Origin: Benincasa hispida
Lineage: Eukaryota > Streptophyta > Magnoliopsida > Cucurbitales > Cucurbitaceae
Direction of reading: 5' to 3'
Length of the DNA: 64,000 nucleotides
NCBI RefSeq assembly: GCF_009727055.1
Contig: NC_052360.1
Span: 70,600,603 to 70,664,602 of the forward strand
Shown here piece by piece: positions 12,842 through 25,397 of the stretch. Numbering within the stretch: position 1 is the stretch's first letter; each line of letters starts with the position of its first letter. The position numbers were made by a program, and so were the translations under genes. Under the pieces are notes generated by a model. That model had not been told where the DNA came from. It did not search any database and saw only the letters and a program-made list of their open reading frames with translations.

Positions 12842-13926
12842 CATTCAACATGCATAAGCAATTAGGATCTTAAGCACTTTAACTATATTAATTTTAGATT
12901 ACAAGCATGCAAGTCCATAATATTCCAGAATTTTGGGTTTCAATGAATACCTTTGAAAAACTCCAAATTAACTCCAATCTTCAACTTGATTCTCCTTTCT
13001 AATAGCTTGGCCTTAAATTGGATGGTGGAATCCAAAATGAGAGTTAATTTGAGGGAATTCTTTTAGGATTTGAACTTGGTGTGAAGGACTTGAGAGAGAA
13101 CTCTTTTATCTCAAGAATTCTAAAAATGCATCATCATCTTCAATCAATTTCTCCTTCTCTTTTTATCAAAATGCAATCCATATTACATGAAATATTGATA
13201 TCAACTCAACATGTTATTAGTGAAATCAAGGTCTAATCAAGGTGGAAAATGTGGGAATTTCCCACTAACTTGATTTTTCAAATTTAAAATGATTTTCTTA
13301 AAAATCATTATTTAAAATTTGAAGAACAATTTTAGATTTAAAATTCATAAATCCAATTTTGAATTTAAATCAAAATAATTTAAATAATTAATTTTAATTT
13401 AATTAATTAAAATAATTTAATATCAAATATTAAATTATTAAACTACCAATTCCTAATATGAGTCCTATTCATATATAAAATATTTAAATCATATTTAAAT
13501 ATTTTTAGCCCTCCAATTTCATTTATTTTGATAATTAAAGGTTTAATTATATTGTATATATTTAATAATTCCCTTAAAATAAATTTGAACGTTTCAGATT
13601 TTCTCATCACGCTATTCTAAGGTTTAGTTCGTTTATGAGTTAGTAGGGGGACCTTATGGACCTACAAATCATGGGCTCTAACAATCCAAGATTAACCGGC
13701 TAAACTTTTTAACCTAATTAAACAACATTCTTTAACTAAAGCTTAGTAGTTGCACTTCCCTCATTGTAGATATATTTCTGTCCATCTGATTTAACCATGA
13801 TCAATAAGTCGATCATTCACAGATCGTTCGCATTTACAGTTAGGTCAAAATTACTATTTTACCCCTATAATACATTTTACTCCTTAAGTCTCCACTATTA
13901 ATGAACAATTGGTTTATGGTCCTCCC
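12842..13926 (-). repeat. LTR0 (outermost nested LTR), left segment
   Basis: This is the U5-side segment of a Copia LTR in minus orientation, of the same family as the LTRs at 25398-27156, 49203-49800 and 57455-58724. It carries the shared LTR core (AGTAGGGGGACCTTATGG near 13644). It breaks at 13926, where LTR1 starts, and resumes at 32174. Its left edge abuts the integrase linker of the Tork-like element and is approximate. Confidence 0.75.
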
Positions 13927-15794
13927 TGAAGGAACTCATTTTACAAGGAGATCCTTGAGCGAAAGCGGATTGTCCAAATTCCATTTTTATTGTAAATTGA
14001 ATTTACAGTAAACATACAAGATATGCATTCATAAAAAAAATTACAAAATGATTTTTACAAGGAAAAATGGTTTAAAAGATATCAGCTTTGAAGAACCTTT
14101 CTTCATGTAATTCCCTCGAACAATCACGAGCCTCAAACTCACCAACTTCTTGAAGATCTTCTTCAAGAACTTCTCGAACCAAATAGAGACACAACCACAA
14201 TGAGCCTTTAGTATTCTAAGGGTGAGAACCTAGAAGTGGTGGACTCTGACTATTTTGGTTAGGAGGGTTTGTTTGAGTTTGGAGGATGAAGAAGATTGAA
14301 GAAGACAAAACGTTTATGTAGTCTCAATCGTATTGCAAAAAGCCTTCAATCGTGTAAATGTTTTGTCAGGAAGAAGAAGAAAACTAATTTTTCTTTTATT
14401 CCTTTTTTCCACAAAACCAAATAACCACCCACTAAGGTGGTTAGAGAAAAATAGGAATTTATTATTCAAAATAATAATATAATATAAATAAATATGATAA
14501 CTAACTTATCATATCACATTTATATTAAACTATATGTTATATCAAATATAACACATAACCTATAGTTTTAATATTGTATCATATACAATATAAACTATAG
14601 TTTCTTTTCTCTATTTTATGGCATTTAATATAAATCATATTTATATTAAATTTAACAACTATGAATCACATTCATAGAAAATATGTTTGAAACCCATTCA
14701 AATATTTAATCCCTTCAATTAAACTATAATGTATCAAATATATTATAACAATTATATCATATATAATTGAATCAATTTAATTATATCATATATAATTGAA
14801 TCAATTTAATTATATCATATATAATTGAATCAATTTAATTATATCATATATAATTAAATTTCCTCTTATTAATTTGAACAATTCAAATTAATCCAAAAAT
14901 CAATTCTTAACTAAATCCTTTTGAGTTACCAAGGGGACCGTATGGACCTGTAGCTTGAAGCTCCAACTGTACGTGAATAATTAATTAAACTCTTTAATTA
15001 CATTATCCACCATCCATTAATTGTCGAACACTCTACTAAAGACCGACAACTGCACTCTTTGCACTATAGATATATTTCTGTGTCCATTGAATATAACCAA
15101 TCAACAATACGATAACCCTTCACAAATTGGTCGTAAGTACAACTGGGTCAAATTATCGTTTTGCCACTGTAGTTACATCTAACTCCTTAAGTATCACTGA
15201 TCCCTCTAATGAACAATAGATCATAGTCCCACTATGAATAAACCCCTCTCGGGCTAAGAGAGGGTGTGGCGCCACATTGTTCAAGACCCGGAATCAGCTC
15301 TTAAGGGAGCAATTTATCTACTTATCCCTGCTTTGGAAAAGAAGTGAGTTTCATCTTGTGTAACTGTGTTCCCAGCTCCCCGATCAGACGAATCCCCAAA
15401 ATGGTAGGCTTGTTGAGTCAGCGATCTGGCCACTCTCACTCATACAAATCAAAGAACCGCCCTCATAGGCAGGAGTTCACAACTCATTCAGGATTCAGGT
15501 CATGTTACCTATGGTCATCCTAGTGAAATGAAAGTCTCTATTATGAATGATGTTATATAATGAGATTAAACATTTCGTGGTCCGGTCTTATACAAACTCC
15601 TTTGTATAGAATATCCCTGCTCACATGTCTAATACATGAATGATCAGGATCATATCATTTATAGCACTTTACAATAATTGTAACACCTACAAAGTGGGTC
15701 ATACTCGTAGTGTCACCAAGATAAGGTACCCAGCCTTATCCATATACTATAGACCATTTAGGTTATAACTTAAACATGATTCACCTGTAACAAT
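13927..15794 (-). repeat. LTR1 (nested in LTR0), left segment
   Basis: This is a minus-orientation Copia LTR starting TGAAGGAACTC. Its other end is at 31978-32173 (CCCCAATA). The flanks are CTCCC (13922-13926) and CTACC (32174-32178), a 5-bp target duplication with one later change. No internal region is present, so it is a solo LTR. A 29-bp tandem repeat lies at 14751-14855. It is broken at 15794 by LTR2. Confidence 0.8.
14751..14855. repeat. 29-bp tandem repeat inside LTR1
   Basis: About 3.6 head-to-tail copies of a 29-bp unit, beginning ATTATATCATATATAATTG and ending ATCAATTTA. Copies start at 14751, 14780, 14809 and 14838. The related LTRs on the plus strand (for example 37118-37170) hold only about two diverged copies, so this is a local expansion. 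Confidence 0.85.
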
Positions 15795-17606
15795 TGAAGG
15801 AAATCAAATCAGAGAATTTCTATGAGTAGCGGAAGGGATCGTTCCAAATTCCATTCGAATTGAACACAAACAATTACAGTCTAAAATGGAAACTAATAGG
15901 TCATGTATAAATAGAAATTACAGCATGCTATAAGAGAATCAAGGGATAGAGTATGCATACCTTTGAAGAACCATTCTTCAAGAATCTCTTTATCAGTCCA
16001 AAGTGTCCAACAATGCACTCGAACGCAATGACCGCTACAGCCAACGAACATGAACACAACAAACGTCTGAATGCTCCTCGAACCCAATCGAGTCCAATTC
16101 AATTCACGAATAGAGTAAGAACACCACCATAATGGTTAACTTAGTATTCTTGGTGTGAGAATTCAGAAGTTGTAGGCTCTGTATGATCTTGGCTTGAGGA
16201 AGAGATGAGGTATATGATCGAGTAGACGATCGAGCAAGTGAGAGATAAGAAAACAGTCTATCTCATAGACGATGCGCTTGATCGTTTAGTAAACGTAAGG
16301 CTATTGCATAGAATTTGCAACTCGATCGTGTAGCATCGATCAGTTGAGTGACTATATACACAATCGTTTAGTCTTTGTTAACGCTATTGCTTAGTAAAAC
16401 AATTTTACTTGATAGCTTTTTCCGTGAGTACTTTCCAAATGAAGCAACTTCTAAACTTAGGAAAAGAATTTTCCTTTTATCTCACGGTTACCATAAAACT
16501 TCCAATAACCTCCCACTCAATCGGTTATTAGAGAAAAAGAATTAATTATCAAATCATTAATATATTATAAGTAAATATGATAACCAACTTATCATATTAT
16601 ATTTATAACCTATAGTTTTAATATTTCATCTCATGAAACATACAAACCATAGTTCTTTTTCTATTTTATTGTACTTGATATAAATCATATTTATATTAAT
16701 TTCTCCACTTAATGTATATCATACATCACACCAATTATATCACATTAATTGAATTTCCTCTTGTTAATTTGAACATTTCAAACTAACCCAAAATCTGGTT
16801 TTCAACTTGAACCCATTGAGCTACCAAGGGGACCTTACGAATCTGTAGCTTGAAGCTCCAACGGTACGTGAATAACTGACTAAACTCTTTAGTCCCGAGA
16901 TCCACCATCTGTTAATTGTCGAACATTCTAGACCGATAGCTACACTTTTCTCACTACAGATATATTTCTGTGTCCATATTAATCAATCAACAGTGTGATA
17001 ACCCTTCACAAATCGCTCGTAAGTACAGTTGGGCCAATTTACTGTTTTTCTTCTATAATTCCATCTAACTCCTTAAGTACCACTGATTCCTCTAACGAAC
17101 AATAAGTCATAGTCCTACTATGACCGAGTCATCTCTTCCAATGAGAGGATGTGGCCACTATGTTTAAGACCCGGAATCAGTTCTTAAGGGAGTAATTTAT
17201 CTACTTAACCCTGTTTTGGGAAAGGAGTGAATTCCATCTTGTGTAAGTGAGTTCCCAGCTCCCTGATCAGACAAATCCCCAAAAAGGTAAGCTTGTTGAG
17301 TTGGCAATCTGGCAACCCTCACACATACTAATCAAAGGACTGCTCTCATAGGCAGAAGTTCCCAAAACACTCAGGATTAAGGTCATGTCACCTATGGTCG
17401 TTTTAGTGAGATGTAAGTCTCAATTATCAACGTCGTTATATAAAAAGATTAATCATCTCGTAGTCCGGTCTTATACAAACTCTTTGTATAGGACACCCCT
17501 GCTCGCATGTCTCCACATGAATGGTCAGGATCAGAGCATTTGTAGCACGTTACAACACTCGTAACTATCTACAAAGCGGGCCGTATCCATAGTGTTACCA
17601 GGATAA
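15795..17606 (-). repeat. LTR2 (nested in LTR1), left segment
   Basis: Minus-orientation LTR starting TGAAGGAAATC. It resumes at 31745 and ends CCCAACA at 31977. It is a solo LTR of the same family as LTR1 and LTR3. The flanks do not give a clean target duplication (ACAAT on the left, GTCTC on the right), so the left junction has changed or the insertion history is less simple. Several ACGATCG-type motifs lie at about 16205-16400. LTR3 interrupts it after GATAA (17602-17606). Confidence 0.78.
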
Positions 17607-19100
17607 TGAAGGAAATCAGACATGAAGATTTCTATGAGCAGCAGAATGATCGTTCCAAATTCTATTCAAAATTGAACACTAACAATTACAGTCAAGAAAC
17701 AGAAACTTATAGGTTATGCACAATACGAAATTAGAACATGCTTTACAATGAGATTAAGGGATAAAGTATACATACCTTTGAAGATTTATTCTTCAAACTC
17801 CCTCAATCACGAACTCCAAGCATCCAAGACAGCAATACACGAAAGCTCGAACAAAACGACTGCAACACAACATGATCAACAGCAAACACCACACGAGCAA
17901 TGCGAACACGCTACGAACGACCTCCAAAACCTCGAACGCAATCGAGTTGAGTGAGGACACCAACACGATGGTTACTTTGGTATTCTCGGTGTGAGAATCC
18001 AGAAGTGTGGGCTCTATATGGACATGGTTAGAGGACGAGACTGAAGGAACAATAATCGTGTAAACGATTGAGTAACTGGGAGATGAGAAGTCTCTATTGT
18101 ATAGACGAATGCTCAATCGTGTAGAAGAAGGCAGTCTATCGTATAGACAATGCCCTACGATTTTTTAGCTACGACTAGCTGAGTGAACTATCATATAGTA
18201 ACACTCTACGATCGTTTAGTCTCTCTATCAGTTATCGTTTAGTGAAACAATTTCACTTGATAGCAATCCGTGAGTTCCTTTCTGATTGTACCAACTCTTC
18301 TAAAATTAGGAAAACCTTTTTCCTTTTATCTCACGGTTACCATAAAACCACCAATAACCTCCCACTCAATTGGTTATTAGAGAAAAAGAGATAGTTATCC
18401 AATAATTAATATTATTATAAATAAATATGATAACCAACTTACCATATTATATTTATAACCTATAGTTTTAATATTTCATCTCATGAAACATACAAACTAT
18501 AGTTCTTTTTCTATTTTATGGTACTTAATGTAAATCATATTTATATTAGTTTTTCACTTGATGTATCTCATACATCACACCGATTATATCATATATAATC
18601 AAATTTCCTCTTGTCAATTTGAACATTTCAAATCAACACCAAGAAATAATTCTCAACTTGAATACATTAAGCTACCAAGGGAACCTTATGAACCTATAGC
18701 TTGAAGCTCCAACGGTACGTGAATAACTGGCTAAATTCTTTAGTCACGAGATTCACTATCCGTTAATTGCCGGGCACTCTACTAAAGATCGACAGCTGTA
18801 ATCTTCTTACTACAAATATATTTTGGGTCCATATTAACCAATCAATAATGTGATAATCCTTCATAGATTGCTCGTAAGTATAGCTAGGCCAATTTATCGT
18901 TTTGTCCCTATAGTTACATCTAACTCCTTAAGTACCACTGATCCCTCTAATGAACATAAGTCATAGTCCTACTATGACTGAGTCCTCTCTTCCAAAGAGA
19001 AGCTATGGCCACTATGTTCAAGACTTGGAATCAACCCTTAAGGGAGCAGTCTATCTACTTACCCCTGCTTCGAGGAAGGAGTGAATTGCATCTTGTGTAA
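17607..19100 (-). repeat. LTR3 (nested in LTR2), left segment
   Basis: Minus-orientation LTR starting TGAAGGAAATC and ending CAATCCCAACA at 31744. A perfect 5-bp target duplication GATAA flanks it (17602-17606 and 31745-31749). It is the innermost of the minus-strand LTRs. It is cut at about 19100, where the plus-strand element F begins. Roughly 300 bp of LTR3 expected between this break and 31463 are missing. Confidence 0.85.
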
Positions 19101-20891
19101 CATGCGAGCAGAGGCGTCCTATAGAAAGAGTTTGTATAAGACCTGACCACGAAGTGTTAATGTCTCATTATATAACACCGTTCATGACAGAGACTTCATT
19201 TCACTAGGATGACCATAAGTAACATGACCTTAATCTTGAGTGAGTTAGGAACTTTTGCCATTGAGGGCGGTCTTTTGATTTGTATGGGTGCGAATGGCCA
19301 AGTCGCCGATTCACACCTACCATTTTGGGGATCCGTTTGACTTAGGAGCTGGGAACTCAGCTACATAAGAAGGAATTCACTCTTTCCCTGAAGCAGGGGT
19401 AAGTAGATAGATAACTCCCTTGAGGGCTGATTCTAGGGCTTGAACGATGTGGCGCCACACACCTTCTCTTGGCCCGAGAGGTGTTCACATATAGTTGGAC
19501 TATGTTGTATTGTTCATTAGAGGAATCAGTGGTACTTAAGAGTGAGATGTAACTACAGGGGAAAAACGGTAAGTTGGCCCAACTGTACTTACGAGCATCT
19601 GTGAAGGGTCATCGTACTCATGATTGGTTATATCCGATGGACACAGAAATATATTTATGGTAAGAAGAGTTCAGTTGTTGGTCTTTAGTGGAATGCCTGA
19701 CAGTTAATGGATGGTGGATCTCGTGGCTAAAGAGTTTAGTCAGCTATTCACGTATAGTTGGAGCTTCGAGCCACAGGTCCATTAGGTCCCCTAGGTAGCT
19801 TGGATAAAGTCAAAAAATCAGTGTTTGGGTCAGTTTGAAATATTCAAATTGATAAGGAGTTCGATTATATATGATATAATTGAACTGGTTAATTATATAT
19901 GATATAATTGGCTAAATGTATAAGATATATTATTTTGGAGGAAATTAGATATAAATATGATTTATATCAAGTGGAGGAGAAATTACTATAGTAGATATGT
20001 GATATCAAACTATAGGGTAAGAATATAATTTGATTATATTCATTTATTCATAAATTGATTAATTATGAGATAATTGGTCGTATTATTCTCCTCAATCGTG
20101 CGTTAATGGGAGGATCCGCATTCGGTTATTAGAACCGAAGAATAAAATGAAAATTTGTTTCATTTTGTAAAAGGTTAAAAAATTCGCAATCGGTGTGGAA
20201 ACGTAAACGATCGCTTAGCTTGAGAGCCTATACGATAGTATCTCATCATCTAAATGATCACACACCAGCGTCTAAACGATTGCACGCCTTTCCCTAAACG
20301 ATCGCTTAGCTTTCCTAAACGATCACATAGCGTGTCGTGTTTTCTAAACGACCGTCTACCTTTTATTAAACGATCGCTTAGCAAACCCTACACGATTAGC
20401 TTCATCTAAACAATAAGCATCCCTGCTATATGATAGTTCTTTCTATACGATAGCTCTTTCTCTTCCACTTGCTTAACATCTACACGATCTGTCTTTCCTC
20501 CTACCTCTACCAAATTCACCAAAGACCATACTTTGTATTCTAACTCCAAGAATACCAAAGGCTCCAACTGGTGGTGTCATCCCCGCTTCTTACTTTTTCG
20601 TGACTGTTCATGTTGCTGTCGTTCGTGTAGACGATCGTGCTTTTACAACCGACTGATTTGCTGGGCGATACAGAGTGTAGAGGTTCTTCCACTGCTTTGA
20701 GTTCGACGTTTGAAGAGAGTCTTCAACTGGTATGAGAACTCTTTCCCTTGTGTTTTATTTAGCAAAGCATGCCATTAATTAGTGTTAATTTGCGTAACTA
20801 TCTATTAGAATGTATATGTTGTATTTCGATTACAATGAAATCGGAAAGATCTGAACGCACTCATGGATGCTCTTCGTTAAGAGTTACTTCA
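19101..20891 (+). repeat. 5' LTR of element F (start missing)
   Basis: It matches the 3' LTR at 29968-31462 but begins about 360 bp into it, at CATGCGAGCAGAGGCGTCC. It ends GTTACTTCA, two bases before the primer-binding site. It contains the shared LTR core near 19745-19795 and about eight ACGATCG-type motifs at 20196-20400. Confidence 0.85.
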
Positions 20892-20893
20892 AT

Positions 20894-20905
20894 TGGTATC
20901 AGAGC
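20894..20905 (+). promoter_or_regulatory. Primer-binding site of element F (initiator tRNA-Met)
   Basis: TGGTATCAGAGC is complementary to the 3' end of plant initiator tRNA-Met, the usual minus-strand primer of plant Copia elements. It lies two bases after the LTR end and fixes both the LTR boundary and the element's orientation. Confidence 0.92.
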
Positions 20906-23054
20906 CAGGTTTTGATATTCCAATTTCATTGTTGCTACGAATCGCATATACGTTCTTGGTGGGTGCATGTCTACTCTGTTTAATCGTTAAATTGTTGTGG
21001 ATGTGCGGATTAATGGATGTTTTCGGGGATGTATGCCTCGATTTGATTTAATTCTTTTACATTTTCGGTTGATTGTAAAGGCCCCTACGTTTTTGGAACT
21101 ATTAATCGTTATCCAGTCTGTAATTCAAAGTTTGTTTGAGTCTTGAGTCATTCGTGAGTCAGCAAACTTCATCGCTTAGTAACTGACTAAACGATCGCTT
21201 AGCAACACACGGTAAATCCTTTACCTTTCGTCGGGTTAAGCGATCGCTTAGACGATCAGGCTTCGCAGCTTCGTTGTCGTCTAAGCGATCATTTAGCTTT
21301 TGTGCTTATCGTCTAGTGCGCGCTGGGCGATCATCTACCTTCGACGTTTACTAAATGATGGAGTCCTCCTAGCGGTTCAAGACCCGCTTCGCTCGATGAA
21401 AAATGTAATAGATAGGGTTATTTCATTCCGGTTTTTTGTAAAGGCTCATCCCGGTCCATTAATCCTTGGTTTATTACATGCGATGTATGTTTTTTATATG
21501 TCATATGGTATGCACATATAGTAAATCCCACCTTAGGTTATGCATTGGTCATGCATCATCTCTTGATTGTAAATGTTATAATATAGAGAAATATGATTTA
21601 ATTATGTAAGAGCATGTTCATGCATCATATAATATAAGAGTTATATTTATGCATGCATAAAAAACATTGACATGCATCATCTTTATATTATAATTGTTAT
21701 AGTATAAGAGTGCATGGAAAGCATGTTTTTCTTGGTTAGTACACGTATATATAAAAGTTATGTATAGTAATGAACGGACATTGCATGAAGCATGACACAT
21801 AGGTTACTTTATAAATGTTATAAACACCTTGTTGTACGTAATGGTTTTGTAGTTGTTTCTTTTTAAAAAGTTAAAGAGAAATTAGAACTAAAAGAAATAA
21901 GAAAGACATGCATGCTCACTTAGGTTTAATTCACATTTTAAAATGTTTAAAACTTGGATCACATAGACCTAAGATCACGGTTCTAATATGATTAACAACC
22001 CTAAGGCTTTAATCTTTTTCATTAGTTTAATAGGATTAAATTGACTAATAAAAGGTTAAAGTGTAGTAAATTTAACTATAAGGGACCTTTTATCTAAGGC
22101 GGGTTCTGTTTAGGTTGGTGTATTTAAGTTGACAGAAACGTAACACCCCTACCTGGGAACTTACCTGGAAAGGTGAATTAGATAGATTTGATTCATGCAT
22201 GCAAGTTAAGGACAGTCCATTAAAGTGTTTAAATGTGACTACTTCAGCTTGTTCATATTTCATATACAAACATTGTTTATGAGCGAGAATTAAAAAGACG
22301 ACTTAGGCTAAAATCAGTAGCTGGATTTCTAGGTTAATGAACCCTTAGGTAGAACATTCAGTGGGAGGTACTTGGGGCATAAGATGCTTTACTTAAACCT
22401 TTCATGTTTCTCCTATATAGTTCACACCATGAGATCTACCCTCAGCCTCGAGGCACCTTTGGCGTGTCCCTCTAACGAATGGTGTTTGAGTAGGTCAATA
22501 TCAAGGTGGATGGAGAGAGTGTTCATAGTAAGTGGGAGCGAGAAGTACGACAGCATATCCCTCGGTCTCCCTCATTAGATTAAATAAAGTTATTGCACAT
22601 TCCCTCGAGGCACCCTGGGAGTGTCCCCAAAAGGATGACAGTTTTGCGCGTTTTTTTATTTGATCTTCTGTAAAAGAATAAGGTAACTTAGTCTCTTGTC
22701 CTAATATGCTTCTTCCCTACGGTGGGCTCATTAGAGTGGGACTCTGGCATCGAAAGCGAGGGGTCACATGTACGCAGATTTGTTAAAGGTTAACAGTTCT
22801 TGACCGAAAAATGGTGGCTGTTAGATTCAGTTCCAAAAGTTGGTTCTGCCTAATGGTTGAGAATTTCTCATCCCAGAGAAGGGGAATCTGATCACCCCAC
22901 TGGTGATGTTTGTCCTACGTCACTGGGGCATCATTGCAAAATAGAAGTCTTTCACTTAAGGTACTTGAAACTGTTTTGTAAAACTAATTGGTTAAATGTG
23001 GTTTAGCAAAATCTAATAAAGTTTTGTTCGTATTTTTAGCAACGACTTTTCAAA
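20906..23054 (+). other. Leader of element F between primer site and gag
   Basis: About 2.1 kb of noncoding leader, long for a Copia element. It holds further ACGATCGCTTAG motifs at about 21185-21300. It also holds an imperfect direct repeat around CCTCGAGGCACC (22446-22470 and 22601-22628). No gene was seen in it. Confidence 0.6.
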
Positions 23055-23990
23055 ATGGCAACAGCCACGTTAGCTTTGCTTAGCACTAAAAAATTAACTG
23101 GCTATAATTTTTCGACATGGAAACACATGATCACGACGATCCTAATCATCGAGGATCTCATGTTCGCTCTTACGGAGGTCTGTCCTCCTATTCCAGCTCC
23201 AAATTCCACTCAAAATGTTCGAGAGGCAACAAGCGATGGACACGGGCGAATGAGAAGGCCCGAGCCTACATCTTGGTAAGTCTTTTTGAAGTCTTGGCCA
23301 AGAAACATGAGTCTATGGTCTCAGCGCATGAGATCATGGAGTCCCTACAGGGGATGTTTGGACAACCGTCTGAACAACTTATGCATGAGGCTATTAAGTA
23401 CATATTCAACTCCAAAATGGAAGAAGGCACCTCTGTTCATGAACATGTGCTTAACATGATGGTCCACTTTAATGTGAAGGAGTTGAATGGGTCTACCATT
23501 GATGAGGGCAGCTAGGTTAGCATAATCCTGTATTTTGCCGGAGAGCTTCCTGTATTTTGTTAGTAATGTGATTCTTAACAAAGTAAAATATAACCTTACA
23601 ACTCTCCTTAACGAGTTGCAAACCTACCAATCTTTATTCAAAAGTAAGGAGAGGAAGAAGGGTGAGACAAATGTTGCTTCATCCTCTAGGACGTTCCATA
23701 GAGCTTCGACATCAGGGACGAAGTCTGCACCTTCTACTTTTAACTCTACAAAGGGGAAGAAGAAGATGGGTGGTAAGGGAAAAGGGAAGGCACCTACTAA
23801 CCCGCCACATGTCGCCCCAAGAAGGCGTCCATCGGTTGAAAAGGGAAAGTGTTTTCACTACAATCAGGATGGACACTGAAAGAGGAACTGTCCTTGTTAT
23901 CTGAAAGAGAGGAAGGCTGCCAAGGCTAAGACAAAAGCAGATAAAGGTAAATATGATTTACTTGTACTTGAAACTTGTTTAGTGAGAATG
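23055..23990 (+). pseudogene. Copia gag remnant (element F)
   Basis: It begins MATATLALLSTKKLTGYNFS, then W-K-H-M, a typical UBN2-type Copia gag start. A frameshift at about 23225 moves the reading into the next frame (ANEKARAYILVSLFEVLAKK, then MFGQ and KMEEGTSVHEHV). A stop follows at about 23514. A lysine/glycine-rich stretch (KGKKKMGGKGKGK) precedes the CCHC zinc knuckle at about 23850-23895. There the second Cys is replaced (C-F-H-Y-N) and the Trp of GHW is a TGA stop. The product would normally coat the element RNA in virus-like particles; this copy cannot. Confidence 0.82.
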
Positions 23991-25397
23991 ATGATTCTGC
24001 CTGGATAATTGATTCGGGCACCACTAATCACGTTTGTTCTTCTTTTCAGGGCATTAGATCCTAGTGACAGTTGGAGGCTGGTGAGATGACGATACAAGTA
24101 GGCACTGGGCACGTCGTCTCAGTTGTGGTAGTGGGAGAGCTCCAGTTAACTTTACAGAATAGCTTTCTAGTTTTGAATGATGTAAATATTGTTCTCGAAC
24201 TTAAGAGAAACCTCATTTCTATAAAGTGTTTATTGCAATGTAAATACACTATTTATTTCAATATGGATAAAACGTTGTTTATTCATAAAGATGGTGTTAT
24301 TATTTGTACAGCAAATCTGGAATCTAATTTGTATGTGCTAAGGCCGTTAGCCATTAATTTCCTCCATAACACATAATTGTTTAAAACTGTCATAACCCAA
24401 ACAAAACGTTGACGTATTTCTCCAAAAAAAAATGCCCATCTTTGGTATCTTCGTTTAGGGCACATCAATTTCAATAGGATTGAGAGATTGGTGAAGAATG
24501 GACTTCTAAGTGAGTTACCTTGAAGGTAAGATGACTAAACGACCTTTTACTGGAAAAGGTTATAGAGCCAAGGAGCCTCTTGAGTTAGTACATTCTGACC
24601 TTTGTGGTCCTATAAATGTGCGAACCCGAGGTGGCTATGAGTATTTTATCAGTTTTACTGATGATTACTCCAGGTACGGGTATGTTTATCTTATGCAACG
24701 TAAGTTTAAATCCTTTGAAAAGTTCAAAGAGTCAATGCTGAAGTTGAAAACACATTGGATAGATGGATTAAAACACTTCGATCGGATCAAGGTGGAGAGT
24801 TTATGGACCCGACATTCTAGGACTATTTGATAGAACATGGAATCGTTTCCCAACTCTTAGCACCGGGTACACCTCAACAAAATGGTGTAGTGGAAAGGAG
24901 AAATAGGACCTTGTTGGACATGGTTCGCTCAATGATGAGTTATACTTCTTTACCAGACTCATTTTGAGGTTTCATAGTGGAGATTGCGGTATACATACTC
25001 AACTGTGTTCCCTCCAAGAGTGTTGCGAGAATACCTTTGGAGTTATGGAACGGGCGTAAAGCTAGTTTACGTCACTTCCGCCTTTGGGGTGGCCTTGCAC
25101 ATGTGCTTGAGGCTAAACCCAAGAAGTTGGAACCACGGTCGAGGTTATGCCTCTTTGTAGGCTACCCCAAAGGTACACAAAGGAGTTATTTTTATGATCC
25201 AATGGAAAATAGGGTGTTTGTTTCAACAAACGTGTTTCAAAAAACACTACTTTCCTTGAGAAGGATCATATAAGGGAGCATAGTCCACGAAGTAAAGTCG
25301 TGTTGCGTGAGCTTTCCAATGAAACTACTGAAACTTCAGCAAGAGTTGTTGAAGAGCCTGCTACATCAGCAAGAGTTGTTGATGGGAGTTTTGAAAG
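23991..25397 (+). pseudogene. Copia protease and integrase remnant (element F)
   Basis: The protease core is recognisable at about 23998-24030 (a W-I-I-D-S-G-T-T-N-H-V reading in one frame). The GAG-pre-integrase region follows at 24071-24376. The integrase zinc finger is damaged: a short deletion near 24515 removes the usual C-E-S-C. The DDE core is legible as HSDLCGP (about 24595), then R-S-D-Q-G-G-E-F (about 24785), then VVERRNRT (about 24888). The acidic triad itself remains although frameshifts and stops (about 24829 and 24967) break the frame. The integrase tail runs to about 25273, followed by a linker with a repeated SARVV motif, where N1 is inserted. Confidence 0.82.

Noticed and set aside
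17748..18116. Frames on both strands of 68 and 107 residues
   Set aside because: They lie entirely inside LTR3 and have no protein resemblance.
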